Shown here in pieces: positions 14,082 through 21,913 of a stretch of 40,928 bases of DNA. The notes below the pieces were generated by a model. It did not search any database. It was not told the DNA's origin and saw nothing but the letters and a program-made list of their open reading frames with translations. The stretch's first letter is position 1; each line of letters opens with the position of its first letter. Source of the DNA: Anaerostipes sp. MSJ-23 (lineage in GTDB: Bacteria > Bacillota > Clostridia > Lachnospirales > Lachnospiraceae). The stretch is from assembly GCF_018918155.1 (NCBI RefSeq), contig NZ_JAHLPY010000022.1, positions 1-40,928 on the forward strand. The letters run 5' to 3'. A program made the translations under genes and the position numbers.

Positions 14082-14636
14082 TTAACGATAATCCACAAAA
14101 AAGCACATAAAGCTTGCTCTTTTATCTGTCTGATTTCTATAGATATGTGTTTGATCTGTTTCAAATCTATAAACCTGTTTTTTATTAACTTGTTGTATAT
14201 TCCCATGACATTCCACAGTGATCTCTCCCTCCGAGACAGCAAGATATTCTCTTGTTTTTTCTCCATGGCTTCCACTTATATATTCTCCACCCGGTTCTAT
14301 ATCAATGCGATAGATTTCCACCTGATGATTATCTTCATACGGAAAACAGGTCCATACTTTATACTTGCCTGAAATCTCTTTTGTAGGAATCATCTCTTCT
14401 GGCGTGACCAAACAAGATTCCATGGGTGGAGCTTCGATCAATTCTTGGAATTCAATTCGAAGACCACTGATAATCTTTCCAAGAACACCAAGTGATGGGT
14501 TTGCTTTTCCTTTTTCAATCTGTGCCAGCATACTCTTACTGACTCCTGTCTGTTCTGCTACAACATCAAGACTCATTCCTTTAGAAGTTCTAATCCTTTT
14601 CAGATTGACTGCAACATTATGAGATAAATAATCCAT
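14082..14636 (-). CDS. XRE-family regulator with C-terminal cupin domain
   Basis: The start is ATG 14636 (MDYLSHNVAVNLK), preceded by AGGGAG. The longer frame from 14690 runs into the upstream gene without a ribosome site. The 184-residue product has an N-terminal helix-turn-helix (KRIRTSKGMSLDVVAEQTGV then SKSMLAQIEKGKANPSLGVL). Its C-terminal cupin_2 barrel includes PGGEYISGSHGEKTREYLAV and HIYRN. This HTH-cupin layout is common in regulators that sense a small metabolite and control a linked transporter or catabolic gene. Its gene overlaps the LpdD-like gene by 20 bp, so the two are translated together. The ligand and targets are unknown. Confidence 0.85.
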   Translation of the reverse strand: MDYLSHNVAVNLKRIRTSKGMSLDVVAEQTGVSKSMLAQIEKGKANPSLGVLGKIISGLRIEFQELIEAPPMESCLVTPEEMIPTKEISGKYKVWTCFPYEDNHQVEIYRIDIEPGGEYISGSHGEKTREYLAVSEGEITVECHGNIQQVNKKQVYRFETDQTHIYRNQTDKRASFMCFFVDYR

Positions 14637-15015
14637 TCTTTTCTCCCTGCGCTTCGATATATAGAAAAATCTTTTGCAATAATGCGTCACATTTTTCTAT
14701 AACTATGTTTATCTGTTCCGGTGTAATTCCATCAATGTGGATCCCACAAGAACATACGACAATACCATTTGTTTTCTTTGCAGTTTCCTCTGCAATCCAC
14801 TTAGCAATCTGATCATCTTTATGCCCTGTCACAGTAAGAATCGATGATGATACACCAATACCATTTCCTATAAGACTCGGCCGGGCAATCGACATAACAA
14901 CTGCGCCAACATGTGGAGTATCTCCTCCATATATAGCAATCGTATAATCTTTTCCCATTTGTATCATATCACAATTTAAATCATACTGATCAAATAATAC
15001 TTCCTGAATTATCAT
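14617..15015 (-). CDS. LpdD-like small protein (putative prenylated-flavin chaperone)
   Basis: The 132-residue protein has the pattern YGGDTPHVGAVVMSIARPS, then VTGHKDDQIAKWIAEE and VVCSCGIHIDGIT. This resembles the small LpdD/gallate-decarboxylase D-subunit type. There the protein helps load or maintain prenylated FMN in UbiD decarboxylases. No UbiD or UbiX gene is in the window, so that function is doubtful here and the call rests on motif memory. The start codon overlaps the stop of the upstream 94-residue gene (ATGA arrangement), and the end overlaps the XRE-cupin gene. The middle position in a tightly coupled three-gene unit implies a joint function. Confidence 0.45.
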   Translation of the reverse strand: MIIQEVLFDQYDLNCDMIQMGKDYTIAIYGGDTPHVGAVVMSIARPSLIGNGIGVSSSILTVTGHKDDQIAKWIAEETAKKTNGIVVCSCGIHIDGITPEQINIVIEKCDALLQKIFLYIEAQGEKNGLFIS

Positions 15016-15296
15016 TGTACTTCATCTAAAAAAGCAGGATGCGAATCTCTAATTTCCTTTAATTCCTGCTCAATTGGCTGAATTCTATCCTTATAATACT
15101 CACAAGATGCCTGACAGTAATCTCTTTCCAAAAGAATAATTCCCTGACAGTCTACATGCGGAAGATTAAAACCATTTGGAATATTTGCTATTTCAGGGCA
15201 CATTGTTTTTAGCAATTCTTCTCTGCGATTTTTTAAATCCATCCACCGCTTTTTCAACGGTCTGTCATAATTAGTTTGATTTTCTGCTGTGTCCAT
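15012..15296 (-). CDS. Conserved-looking small protein of unknown function
   Basis: The start is ATG 15296 (MDTAENQ) because AAGGAGG lies 7-8 bases before it; a frame starting at 15317 would contain that site. The 94-residue product is soluble and largely helical (KKRWMDLKNRREELLK, then RIQPIEQELKEIRD). A central segment has three cysteines (CPE, VDCQG, YCQASC). I do not recognise a family. It is first of three overlapping genes with the LpdD-like protein and the XRE-cupin regulator. It is divergent from the NifU-like/GGGtGRT pair, and cysteine spacing could allow metal binding. Confidence 0.7.
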   Translation of the reverse strand: MDTAENQTNYDRPLKKRWMDLKNRREELLKTMCPEIANIPNGFNLPHVDCQGIILLERDYCQASCEYYKDRIQPIEQELKEIRDSHPAFLDEVQ

Positions 15297-15537
15297 ACTA
15301 AAATCCTCCTTACACATTATTTTATTATAACGTATAAGAAAAAAAAAGACTTTTCTTAAACAAAAAGAAATTATTATTTTTTTATTAATTTTTCAGATTA
15401 TTATTTTAAATTTTTGTTTAAAACCGATTTTTTTCTAAATTTTTGCAAAAAAATAATTTATTCGATCAAAATCTGCTTTTTATCAAACATACTTACAAAT
15501 TCTTTGCAAAAGTTAACGAAGATATTAAGAATATTTG
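15297..15537. other. AT-rich divergent promoter region
   Basis: It contains a TATAAT for the leftward three-gene unit at 15328-15333 and long A/T runs. No ORF or known RNA was seen. AT-rich upstream tracts of this sort often act as UP elements for strong promoters. Confidence 0.4.
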
Positions 15538-15566
15538 TTGTTTTATTTTTAACAATGTGCTAAAAT
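15538..15566 (+). promoter_or_regulatory. Promoter of the NifU-like/GGGtGRT unit
   Basis: TTGTTT (15538-15543), 17 bases, then TAAAAT (15561-15566) preceded by TGC (extended -10). The start codon is at 15603 with AAAGGAG in front. Confidence 0.6.
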
Positions 15567-15602
15567 GAAGGTGTTATTTTTAATACTGAAAGGAGTTTCA
15601 AC

Positions 15603-16295
15603 ATGATTTATTCACATGAAGTAGAACAAATGTGTACAGTAGCTCAGGGTGTAAACCATGGAGCTGCGCCAATTCCTGAAGAAGCAAAATGGGTAAAAGC
15701 AAAAGATGTCACAGACATTTCAGGATTAACACATGGTATTGGTTGGTGTGCACCTCAGCAGGGAGGATGTAAATTAACTCTTAACGTTAAAGAAGGGATT
15801 ATTCAGGAAGCATTAGTAGAAACCATCGGATGTTCAGGAATGACACATTCCGCTGCTATGGCATCTGAAATCTTACCAGGAAGAACAATCTTAGAAGCAT
15901 TAAATACAGACTTAGTTTGTGATGCTATTAATACAGCAATGAGAGAATTATTCTTACAAATCGTATATGGAAGAACTCAGAGTGCTTTCTCTGAAGAAGG
16001 GCTTCCAATCGGTGCTGGTCTTGAAGATTTAGGTAAAGGATTAAGATCTCAGGTTGGTACAATGTACGGAACACTCAAAAAAGGTCCTCGTTATCTTGAA
16101 ATGGCTGAAGGATATGTTACAGGTATCGCTCTCGACGCTGATGATGAAATTATCGGATACCAGTTTGTTAACTTTGGTAGAATGATGGACTTCATCAAAG
16201 CCGGAGACGACGCTCAGACTGCACTGGACAAGGCCAAAGGTCAATACGGACGCGTTGATGACGCTGTTAAAATTGTTGACCCAAGAAAGGAATAG
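15603..16295 (+). CDS. NifU-like iron-sulfur scaffold protein paired with GGGtGRT protein
   Basis: The 230-residue protein has an IscU/NifU-N-like core. Cysteines are at C49 (GIGWCAPQQGG), C56 (CKLTL), C77 (ETIGCSGMTHSAAMASE) and C106. The GCxGxxxSxA block is the part best matching IscU/NifU. It is longer than IscU (about 130) because of a C-terminal extension from roughly residue 120. That extension includes a domain around EGYVTGIALDADDEIIGYQF. IscU-type scaffolds assemble Fe-S clusters on three cysteines. This branch occurs in Firmicutes next to the GGGtGRT gene, 13 bp downstream here. Codon choice is cleaner than in neighbouring genes, suggesting high expression. Whether it builds clusters for its partner is inference. 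Confidence 0.8.
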   Translation: MIYSHEVEQMCTVAQGVNHGAAPIPEEAKWVKAKDVTDISGLTHGIGWCAPQQGGCKLTLNVKEGIIQEALVETIGCSGMTHSAAMASEILPGRTILEALNTDLVCDAINTAMRELFLQIVYGRTQSAFSEEGLPIGAGLEDLGKGLRSQVGTMYGTLKKGPRYLEMAEGYVTGIALDADDEIIGYQFVNFGRMMDFIKAGDDAQTALDKAKGQYGRVDDAVKIVDPRKE

Positions 16296-16308
16296 GAGGT
16301 AACGAATA

Positions 16309-17319
16309 ATGGCTTTATTTGAATCATATGAAAGAAGAGAAAAACAGATTCTTGCTGTTTTAAAAGAGTATGGAATCAATTCTATCGAAGAAGCTGCTGA
16401 AGTTACAAAAGCTGCAGGATTAGACGTTTATGCTCAGGTTGAAGCAATTCAGCCAATTTGCTTCGAAAATGCAAAATGGGCTTACACAGTAGGTGCTGCC
16501 ATCGCAATCAAAAAGGGTTGCAAGAGAGCTGCAGATGCTGCTGCTGCTATTGGTGAAGGACTTCAGGCATTCTGTATTCCTGGATCTGTTGCAGACCAGC
16601 GTAAAGTAGGTCTTGGACATGGTAACTTAGGAAAAATGCTTCTGGAAGAAGAAACAGAATGTTTCGCATTCTTAGCAGGACATGAATCTTTCGCTGCTGC
16701 TGAAGGTGCGATCGGAATCGCTGAAAAAGCAAACAAAGTTCGTCAGAAACCTTTAAGAGTTATCTTAAATGGTTTAGGAAAAGATGCTGCACAGATCATT
16801 TCCAGAATCAATGGATTTACATATGTTGAAACTGAAATGGATTACTACACAGGTGAAGTAAAAGAAGTCTTCAGAAAATCTTATTCTGAAGGATTAAGAG
16901 CTAAGGTTAACTGCTATGGTGCAAACGATGTACGCGAAGGTGTTGCAATCATGCACAAAGAAGGTGTAGATGTTTCTATCACAGGTAACTCTACAAACCC
17001 AACTCGTTTCCAGCACCCAGTTGCAGGTACATACAAAAAAGAATGTATTGAACAGGGTAAAAAATACTTCTCTGTAGCTTCCGGTGGTGGTACAGGACGT
17101 ACACTTCATCCAGATAACATGGCTGCAGGACCAGCTTCTTATGGTATGACAGATACTATGGGACGTATGCATAGTGATGCACAGTTTGCTGGATCTTCTT
17201 CTGTACCAGCCCATGTAGAAATGATGGGATTAATCGGAATGGGTAACAACCCAATGGTAGGAGCTACTGTTGCAGTTGCAGTATCCATTGAAGAAGCTGC
17301 AAAAGCAGGTAAATTCTAA
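16309..17319 (+). CDS. GGGtGRT protein (uncharacterised, conserved)
   Basis: The 336-residue protein carries the family's naming motif GGGTGRT at 259-265, within FSVASGGGTGRTLHPDN. Other conserved-looking blocks are CFENAKWAYTVGAA, PGSVADQRKVGLGHGNLG, GHESFAAAEG and ITGNSTNPTRFQHPVAGTYK. The glycine-rich loops and FLAGHESF resemble a nucleotide- or phosphate-binding enzyme, but no catalytic role is known. It is co-transcribed with the NifU-like protein and closed by a strong terminator, forming a self-contained two-gene unit. Codon use suggests an abundant protein. The partnership implies an Fe-S-dependent or Fe-S-delivering function. This is inferred only. Confidence 0.85.
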   Translation: MALFESYERREKQILAVLKEYGINSIEEAAEVTKAAGLDVYAQVEAIQPICFENAKWAYTVGAAIAIKKGCKRAADAAAAIGEGLQAFCIPGSVADQRKVGLGHGNLGKMLLEEETECFAFLAGHESFAAAEGAIGIAEKANKVRQKPLRVILNGLGKDAAQIISRINGFTYVETEMDYYTGEVKEVFRKSYSEGLRAKVNCYGANDVREGVAIMHKEGVDVSITGNSTNPTRFQHPVAGTYKKECIEQGKKYFSVASGGGTGRTLHPDNMAAGPASYGMTDTMGRMHSDAQFAGSSSVPAHVEMMGLIGMGNNPMVGATVAVAVSIEEAAKAGKF

Positions 17320-17352
17320 AGAACCGCAAAAATACGTGTTTTTTGTTCATGT

Positions 17353-17382
17353 AGAGAGTCAATAAAATTGACTCTCTTTTTT
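17353..17382 (+). terminator. Terminator of the NifU-like/GGGtGRT unit
   Basis: An 11-bp perfect stem, AGAGAGTCAAT/ATTGACTCTCT (17353-17377) with an AAA loop, is followed by a T run. Confidence 0.9.
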
Positions 17383-17394
17383 AATTCTACAAAC

Positions 17395-17515
17395 AAAAAA
17401 GGTCATGATCTCATCCACGGACTTCTCCGTTTCTTGATCATAACCTCCGGTTTTCCAGTCAGTTATTTTTATATTTCATACTTTTCATACTTGCTTTATA
17501 TGTTTTATGTCTATG
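17395..17515 (-). ncRNA. Candidate small RNA with intrinsic terminator
   Basis: A strong promoter at 17522-17550 would start transcription near 17515. About 115 bases later there is a hairpin. Outer arms GGTTATGATC and GATCATGACC (17401-17445) enclose an inner stem ACGGA/TCCGT, and six T follow. Only tiny frames lie inside: MKSMKYKNN, and a 12-codon MIKKRRSPWMRS frame whose GGAGG is just two bases from the ATG. It belongs to neither neighbour, since both have their own terminators. No Rfam family was recognised. Confidence 0.5.
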
Positions 17516-17521
17516 TGTCGT

Positions 17522-17550
17522 ATTATGCCATGTGAAGACATAAGTGTCAA
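17522..17550 (-). promoter_or_regulatory. Orphan near-consensus sigma-A promoter
   Basis: TTGACA (17545-17550), exactly 17 bases, CATAAT (17522-17527) on the minus strand. There is no protein gene downstream before the hairpin at 17401-17445. Confidence 0.7.
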
Positions 17551-17596
17551 CTGATTTTTACAGAAAAGAATATTGCTTTTCCCAATAACCAGTTAT

Positions 17597-17651
17597 AAAA
17601 AAATAAAAAAGGAAACAAACATTCTAAATTTTTAACGTCTGTTTCCTTTTT
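17597..17651 (-). terminator. Terminator after the alpha/beta hydrolase gene
   Basis: AAAAAGGAAACA (17606-17617) pairs with TGTTTCCTTTTT (17640-17651). The minus-strand product ends in a T-rich tract right past the stop at 17655. Confidence 0.85.
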
Positions 17652-17654
17652 CTA

Positions 17655-18437
17655 TCAATCAGCAACATTAAGAAATTTCCAAATACAAGGCAAATATTCT
17701 TGTTTTCTACGATAAAAAGAAAGATGTGTCGCTCCTTGCATCCGAATTACATGGCTGTTTTTCAAATTTTTTGCAATCCAATGAATATGTTCTTTTTTTA
17801 TGATATCCCATGTCCCTGTAAAAATTAATACCGGACATTTAACACATCTTAACTGATTTTGTGTCAAATTCGGTGAATCAAGCAAAAGATTCATATATAA
17901 TTGTTGTTTTTGTATTTCTTTTTCTGCTTTTGCATGATGTTTAACGAATCGATGAATTCCGCCAAGCAAATCATGATTAAACTTTGCCCAGATACGTATC
18001 GGAAGAACCAATCCTTTGGGATTTGCATTTGGACTAACTGCGATAACTCCTTTTGTCCTTTGTGGATAAGATGCAGCAAATTGCAAAGCTGTATTGGCAC
18101 CATCACTGAATCCAAGAAAAACTGCCTGATGAATTCCTATAACGTCCATCAAAACTTTCACATCTTCTGCCATATCCTGCGCTGTTGTTTTTTTCTTTAA
18201 TGCAGACATTTTGATAGTAGAACGTCCATGTGCCCGGCTGTCCATTAAAATTACTCTGCAGTGTTTTTCCAGTTCTTTTCCATATTCCTTCAATACCGAA
18301 AGATTTTCTCCATTTCCGTGAAGTAGAATTATCGGAATTCCTTTCCCATAACTCTCATAATAAATTATTCCATCTGGTATTTTAATAAAACCATTTTGTT
18401 CTAATTTATCCTTTGTTTGCTCCATATTTTTTGCCAT
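17655..18437 (-). CDS. Alpha/beta hydrolase
   Basis: The 260-residue hydrolase fold has an oxyanion-side ILLHGNGENLS (about 36-46), VILMDSRAHGRS, the nucleophile elbow GFSDGAN (serine near residue 110), CPVLIFTGTWD for the acid, and the catalytic histidine in GATHLSF. There is no signal peptide or membrane segment, so it is cytoplasmic. Its first 32 bases overlap the end of the MprF-like gene, so the two are translationally coupled. An attractive inference is that it acts on aminoacylated lipid or on the tRNA/lipid substrates of that synthase. Known aminoacyl-phosphatidylglycerol hydrolases are extracytoplasmic, which argues for caution. ATG 18425 (MEQTKD) is a possible alternative start. Confidence 0.88.
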   Translation of the reverse strand: MAKNMEQTKDKLEQNGFIKIPDGIIYYESYGKGIPIILLHGNGENLSVLKEYGKELEKHCRVILMDSRAHGRSTIKMSALKKKTTAQDMAEDVKVLMDVIGIHQAVFLGFSDGANTALQFAASYPQRTKGVIAVSPNANPKGLVLPIRIWAKFNHDLLGGIHRFVKHHAKAEKEIQKQQLYMNLLLDSPNLTQNQLRCVKCPVLIFTGTWDIIKKEHIHWIAKNLKNSHVIRMQGATHLSFYRRKQEYLPCIWKFLNVAD

Positions 18438-20112
18438 CTCTTTTCCAGTTTTTCATAAACGATTTTACATAATCCATCATTCCTTGTGGATTTTGAATTC
18501 GAACAATCGCATAAAACATATCTGGTGTTGGAATCGATGGAAGGTATACATAATAAGATGGCACCCATTCATTCGGACTATATTTTTTCTTTGCTCGATG
18601 AAGATCACGGAATCCATAGCATTCATTCAAATGATTATATACAAAGCAAAGCAATCGTTCTACTGGATTGGAACTTTTTTCATCCAGTCCAGCTAATGGT
18701 GCTACACCTAAACTTCCATACTTTACACCTTCACTCTTAAAGACCTGAAAAGCCTCATAATTAATATATTCCATCACACCACCCGGTGCATCATTTCCAT
18801 GCCTTGTGACATCTGCCATATATCCATTTAACCCCATAAACGGTACATATACAATAAAAGCAACAATCTTTCCCTGGACATTTTTTGCATAGAAATATCG
18901 TTTATCCATCGGATTTTCAAGTCCTACAGAACCTAACACAAATTGAAGCAAAGAACCCTTTTTCCCTTCCAACCATTCTTTGGAGATCCGATCAAATTCT
19001 TGTTCTATCTGAGGGTCTCGTTTTGTTTTAATATGATATTCTTCTACTGTAACACCTGCTTTTTTCGCATGGTTAATATTCATGCGCATTTTTTGTCCTT
19101 TTTTACCACTAATTTCATATTCATCTAAACAAAAACGTGCCTCTTCCCCACATTTCACATAACCAAAACCTTGCTTTTTGTATTCTTCAAGAAAATGATC
19201 CGTTGCATTCAAAATAAATAATTTATGTGCACTCCTCTTACAAAAATTCTTTAATTCTGATAAAAGCTGAGGAAAATCTTCATCCGCACAAACTGGATCT
19301 CCATTAACAACAATAGTATCATTGACTACCCCATATGGGATAACACCATCTACTTTTTCTCCAAAAAATAACATTTTATCTTCTTCTAATGTAAGATACG
19401 CTGCTGGATTTTGACTATAAAGATTTAATAAGGTTCGCGCATGTTGTACATCGGATGCTTTTCTTTGTTTTTGTGCAAGCCACGGTCGTACTGCATAAAG
19501 TACTGCTGCAAAAATGCAAGCCCAACTAAAGAAAAATACAAGACTTTCAAAATAATGAATCCCACGTCCTCCTGGAAGCAACACTCGCATTCCAAAAATC
19601 ATTCCCATACCATTTTTCAAACTTTCAAAAAAAGATACTGGTTGATTGATCAAACCAATTCTCATATAATGATAACTAAGTCCTGCATTGATAAGCACCC
19701 CAATAAAAGAAAGTAAGAAAAATAAAATTGCTTTCTTTTTGGAGGTTTTGGAAGAAGGACAACAAAAATCTTTTCTAAAAAAGAGAAAAGAAAGGAAAAA
19801 GAACGCACTTCCTACTGCAATTCCAATCCGAATTCCATATCGATATCCTATCATTCCACGTATCATATTGATCATAAGAATTATAATAACAATGCTCCAT
19901 GCCGTATGCTTTCGCTTCATCAATTGTCCGCAAAGGATTAGCATAATAAAGGAAAATGCACGCTCCACCGTTCTTCCCATCTCTACATAGGTTTGAATTT
20001 TATTCAGCCATACGCTATATGGAAAAAAGCTAATGATAAAGATCGCTGCAGATAATAATGCTAACAAAAGAATTATTATATTTTCGAGTTGCGTTTGTCG
20101 TTCTTGATTCAT
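18406..20112 (-). CDS. MprF-like phosphatidylglycerol lysyltransferase-domain membrane protein
   Basis: The start is placed at ATG 20112 (ATG 20115 also possible) behind GAGGTG. The frame opens at 20157, but that position overlaps the promoter's -10 box. The roughly 568-residue protein begins with about six membrane spans. The C-terminal LPG_synthase_C domain runs from YLTLEEDKMLFFG through IVVNGDPVCADE and KMRMNINHAKKAG to FRDLHRAKKKYSPNEW. The last segment is the conserved acyl-acceptor region of MprF. Full MprF is about 850 residues with a flippase domain of 8 or more spans, so this is a short form. Family role: transfer of an amino acid from aminoacyl-tRNA to phosphatidylglycerol, changing surface charge and peptide resistance. 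Which amino acid is used cannot be read. It overlaps the hydrolase gene downstream. Confidence 0.85.
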   Translation of the reverse strand: MNQERQTQLENIIILLLALLSAAIFIISFFPYSVWLNKIQTYVEMGRTVERAFSFIMLILCGQLMKRKHTAWSIVIIILMINMIRGMIGYRYGIRIGIAVGSAFFFLSFLFFRKDFCCPSSKTSKKKAILFFLLSFIGVLINAGLSYHYMRIGLINQPVSFFESLKNGMGMIFGMRVLLPGGRGIHYFESLVFFFSWACIFAAVLYAVRPWLAQKQRKASDVQHARTLLNLYSQNPAAYLTLEEDKMLFFGEKVDGVIPYGVVNDTIVVNGDPVCADEDFPQLLSELKNFCKRSAHKLFILNATDHFLEEYKKQGFGYVKCGEEARFCLDEYEISGKKGQKMRMNINHAKKAGVTVEEYHIKTKRDPQIEQEFDRISKEWLEGKKGSLLQFVLGSVGLENPMDKRYFYAKNVQGKIVAFIVYVPFMGLNGYMADVTRHGNDAPGGVMEYINYEAFQVFKSEGVKYGSLGVAPLAGLDEKSSNPVERLLCFVYNHLNECYGFRDLHRAKKKYSPNEWVPSYYVYLPSIPTPDMFYAIVRIQNPQGMMDYVKSFMKNWKRDGKKYGANKG

Positions 20113-20152
20113 CATTAACACCTCTTCTGCTTTAGAACTTTTTGTCATGTAC

Positions 20153-20180
20153 ATCATAGCACAAACAATTGGTCCGTCAA
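20153..20180 (-). promoter_or_regulatory. Sigma-A promoter of the MprF-like/hydrolase operon
   Basis: TTGACG (20175-20180), 16 bases, then TATGAT (20153-20158) with TGC directly before it (extended -10). Its position rules out a start codon at 20157. Confidence 0.65.
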
Positions 20181-20201
20181 GTCAGAATTTGGTGCTTTTC
20201 C

Positions 20202-20873
20202 CTATTCTTTTATAATTTTTAAAACTTCTTTTTGATCTGTATAATCACAGATAATATCTGTTGCGCCTGAATTTTTTAAGCTTTCTTGTCTACTCATGGA
20301 TGCAACTCCTACAATTCTTTTTGCTTGTGCTCTTTTGGCAGCTTCAATTCCTGAAACGGAATCTTCAAAAATAATACAATCATGAATATCTTTCTCCAAT
20401 ACTTTTGCTGCATTTAAAAATAAATCTGGTGCAGGTTTGCCTGCAACTTTTCCATCATTATAAATCACTTGATGAATATCAAACCAACGATCTAAATGAA
20501 GATATTGAAAGAAAAATTGAACATTCTTCCAGCCAGATGCCGTAGCAATTGTCATCGGCATCTTAAATTCTTTCAATTTATCCAGCAATTCTTCAAGTCC
20601 TGGTGCAAGATGAAAGTCTTTACTTGCCAGACAAAGTTTTCTGTAAACGACTTCTTTTTCCTCGGCCATCTGTTCTATATCTTCTTTTGAAAGCGGATAT
20701 CCCAAAAAATATTCAAACGTTTCCGATGCGTTTCTTCCATGAATATATGTCTGAAATTCTTCATCCGTAATTGCTCGATTTATTTTCTTTTCCATAAACT
20801 CTTTCCATGAGATTTCCTGGAATTTTTCATCAAAAAACATAGTTCCATTAAAATCAAATATTATTGCCGTCAT
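20202..20873 (-). CDS. HAD-family phosphatase (beta-phosphoglucomutase-like)
   Basis: The 223-residue class I HAD hydrolase has motif I FDFNGTMF (nucleophile D7), motif II TIATASGWKN, motif III lysine in AGKPAPDLFLNAAKVL and motif IV IIFEDSVSGIEAAKRA. A helical cap lies between motifs I and II (EEFQTYIHGRNASETFEYFL). The second motif I aspartate, normally the general acid/base, is replaced by asparagine (DFNGT). The same variant occurs in other Clostridial HADs. The likely activity is on a small phosphorylated sugar or similar compound; the substrate is unknown. AAAGGAG lies before ATG 20873. It is a single gene divergent from the AraC regulator, so it may be under that regulator's control. 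Confidence 0.88.
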   Translation of the reverse strand: MTAIIFDFNGTMFFDEKFQEISWKEFMEKKINRAITDEEFQTYIHGRNASETFEYFLGYPLSKEDIEQMAEEKEVVYRKLCLASKDFHLAPGLEELLDKLKEFKMPMTIATASGWKNVQFFFQYLHLDRWFDIHQVIYNDGKVAGKPAPDLFLNAAKVLEKDIHDCIIFEDSVSGIEAAKRAQAKRIVGVASMSRQESLKNSGATDIICDYTDQKEVLKIIKE

Positions 20874-20932
20874 CTTATCTCTCCTTTTCTCCCGTTAATC
20901 TTCTTTGATTTTATTTTAATTTTATAAATCAT

Positions 20933-20961
20933 TTGATGCTTTATTAAAAGCGATGTATACT
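20933..20961 (+). promoter_or_regulatory. Promoter of the AraC-family gene
   Basis: TTGATG (20933-20938), 17 bases, TATACT (20956-20961). This excludes the in-frame ATG at 20953 as the start and supports ATG 20998. Confidence 0.6.
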
Positions 20962-20997
20962 ATAATAAAAACGACAAATCAAAAAAAGGAACGGTTT

Positions 20998-21900
20998 ATG
21001 ATTCAAAGCAAAAATAATATAAAAACAGATTCTAAAGGAAAAGAATTAAAAGAATATAACCAACTTTTTAACTTTATTGCTAATGAGGCAGATGTCCATC
21101 AATATCTTACAGACTGTATTTCTCCACATTGGCATAAAGAACTTGAAATCTTTATTTTACTAGAAGGACATGTAAAAATTGGCATCGAAGATCAACGTTA
21201 TACACTTTCTTCTGGAGAAGGATGTTTTATTAATTCCAATATTCTCCATTCCTTTTCCTGTGAAAATTCCAAACCCTGTTTATTCCGCTCATTTATTTTT
21301 GACTCCAATATCGTTGGCGGAACTCCAGGCAGTATTTTTGATATTTCCTATGTCCGCCCAATTTTAAAAAATGCACCAGCTTTCTATCCTTTTTATAAAA
21401 CAACACAGGACGATTCACCATTTTTTTCATTATTTCATCAGGCATTTTATGCTTGTAAGAAGGAATATTGCGGATATGAATTAGATATCCGATATGCATT
21501 ATCAAAAATGTTATTTCTTATTTGCAGAAAATTTTCCGCTCAAAAGACCTCTTTGCACTTTTCTGATACACAAGAAAAGCGCATCAAACAAATGCTAACA
21601 TGGATCGATACGCATCTACGAGAACCTATATCTGTTTTTGATATTGCAGAAAGTGCTAATATTTGCACAAGGGAATGCCAACGAATTTTTAAACGTTACC
21701 TGCACTACAGCCCAATGTCCTATGTAAAAAAGAAACGTATCTTATATGCAGCAGATCAACTTTCAAAAACAGATCTTCCTATTACAGACATTGCTATGGA
21801 ATGTGGATTTGCAAGCCCAAGCCATTTTTCTAAACAATTTCACGAAATCATTGGCAGTACACCAAGAGACTATCGAAACACCGTCCGAACAAAAGAATAA
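20998..21900 (+). CDS. AraC-family transcriptional regulator
   Basis: The start is ATG 20998 (MIQSKNN), with AAAGGAACGG in front. The 300-residue protein has an N-terminal cupin sensor (SPHWHKELEIFILLEGHVKI, then YTLSSGEGCFINSNILHSF). Its C-terminal two-helix-turn-helix AraC domain has ISVFDIAESANICTRECQRI, then DLPITDIAMECGFASPSHFSKQF and GSTPRDYR. This is the standard sugar/metabolite-sensing architecture. It converges on the AEC transporter gene (14 bp apart) and is divergent from the HAD gene, so either could be its target. The inducer is unknown. Confidence 0.9.
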   Translation: MIQSKNNIKTDSKGKELKEYNQLFNFIANEADVHQYLTDCISPHWHKELEIFILLEGHVKIGIEDQRYTLSSGEGCFINSNILHSFSCENSKPCLFRSFIFDSNIVGGTPGSIFDISYVRPILKNAPAFYPFYKTTQDDSPFFSLFHQAFYACKKEYCGYELDIRYALSKMLFLICRKFSAQKTSLHFSDTQEKRIKQMLTWIDTHLREPISVFDIAESANICTRECQRIFKRYLHYSPMSYVKKKRILYAADQLSKTDLPITDIAMECGFASPSHFSKQFHEIIGSTPRDYRNTVRTKE

Positions 21901-21913
21901 TATTTTCTTTTAT

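Noticed and set aside
13910-14275. 121-codon minus-strand frame partly overlapping the XRE-cupin gene
   Set aside because: It lies in another frame of a well-supported gene and has no ribosome site or recognisable domain in its unique part.
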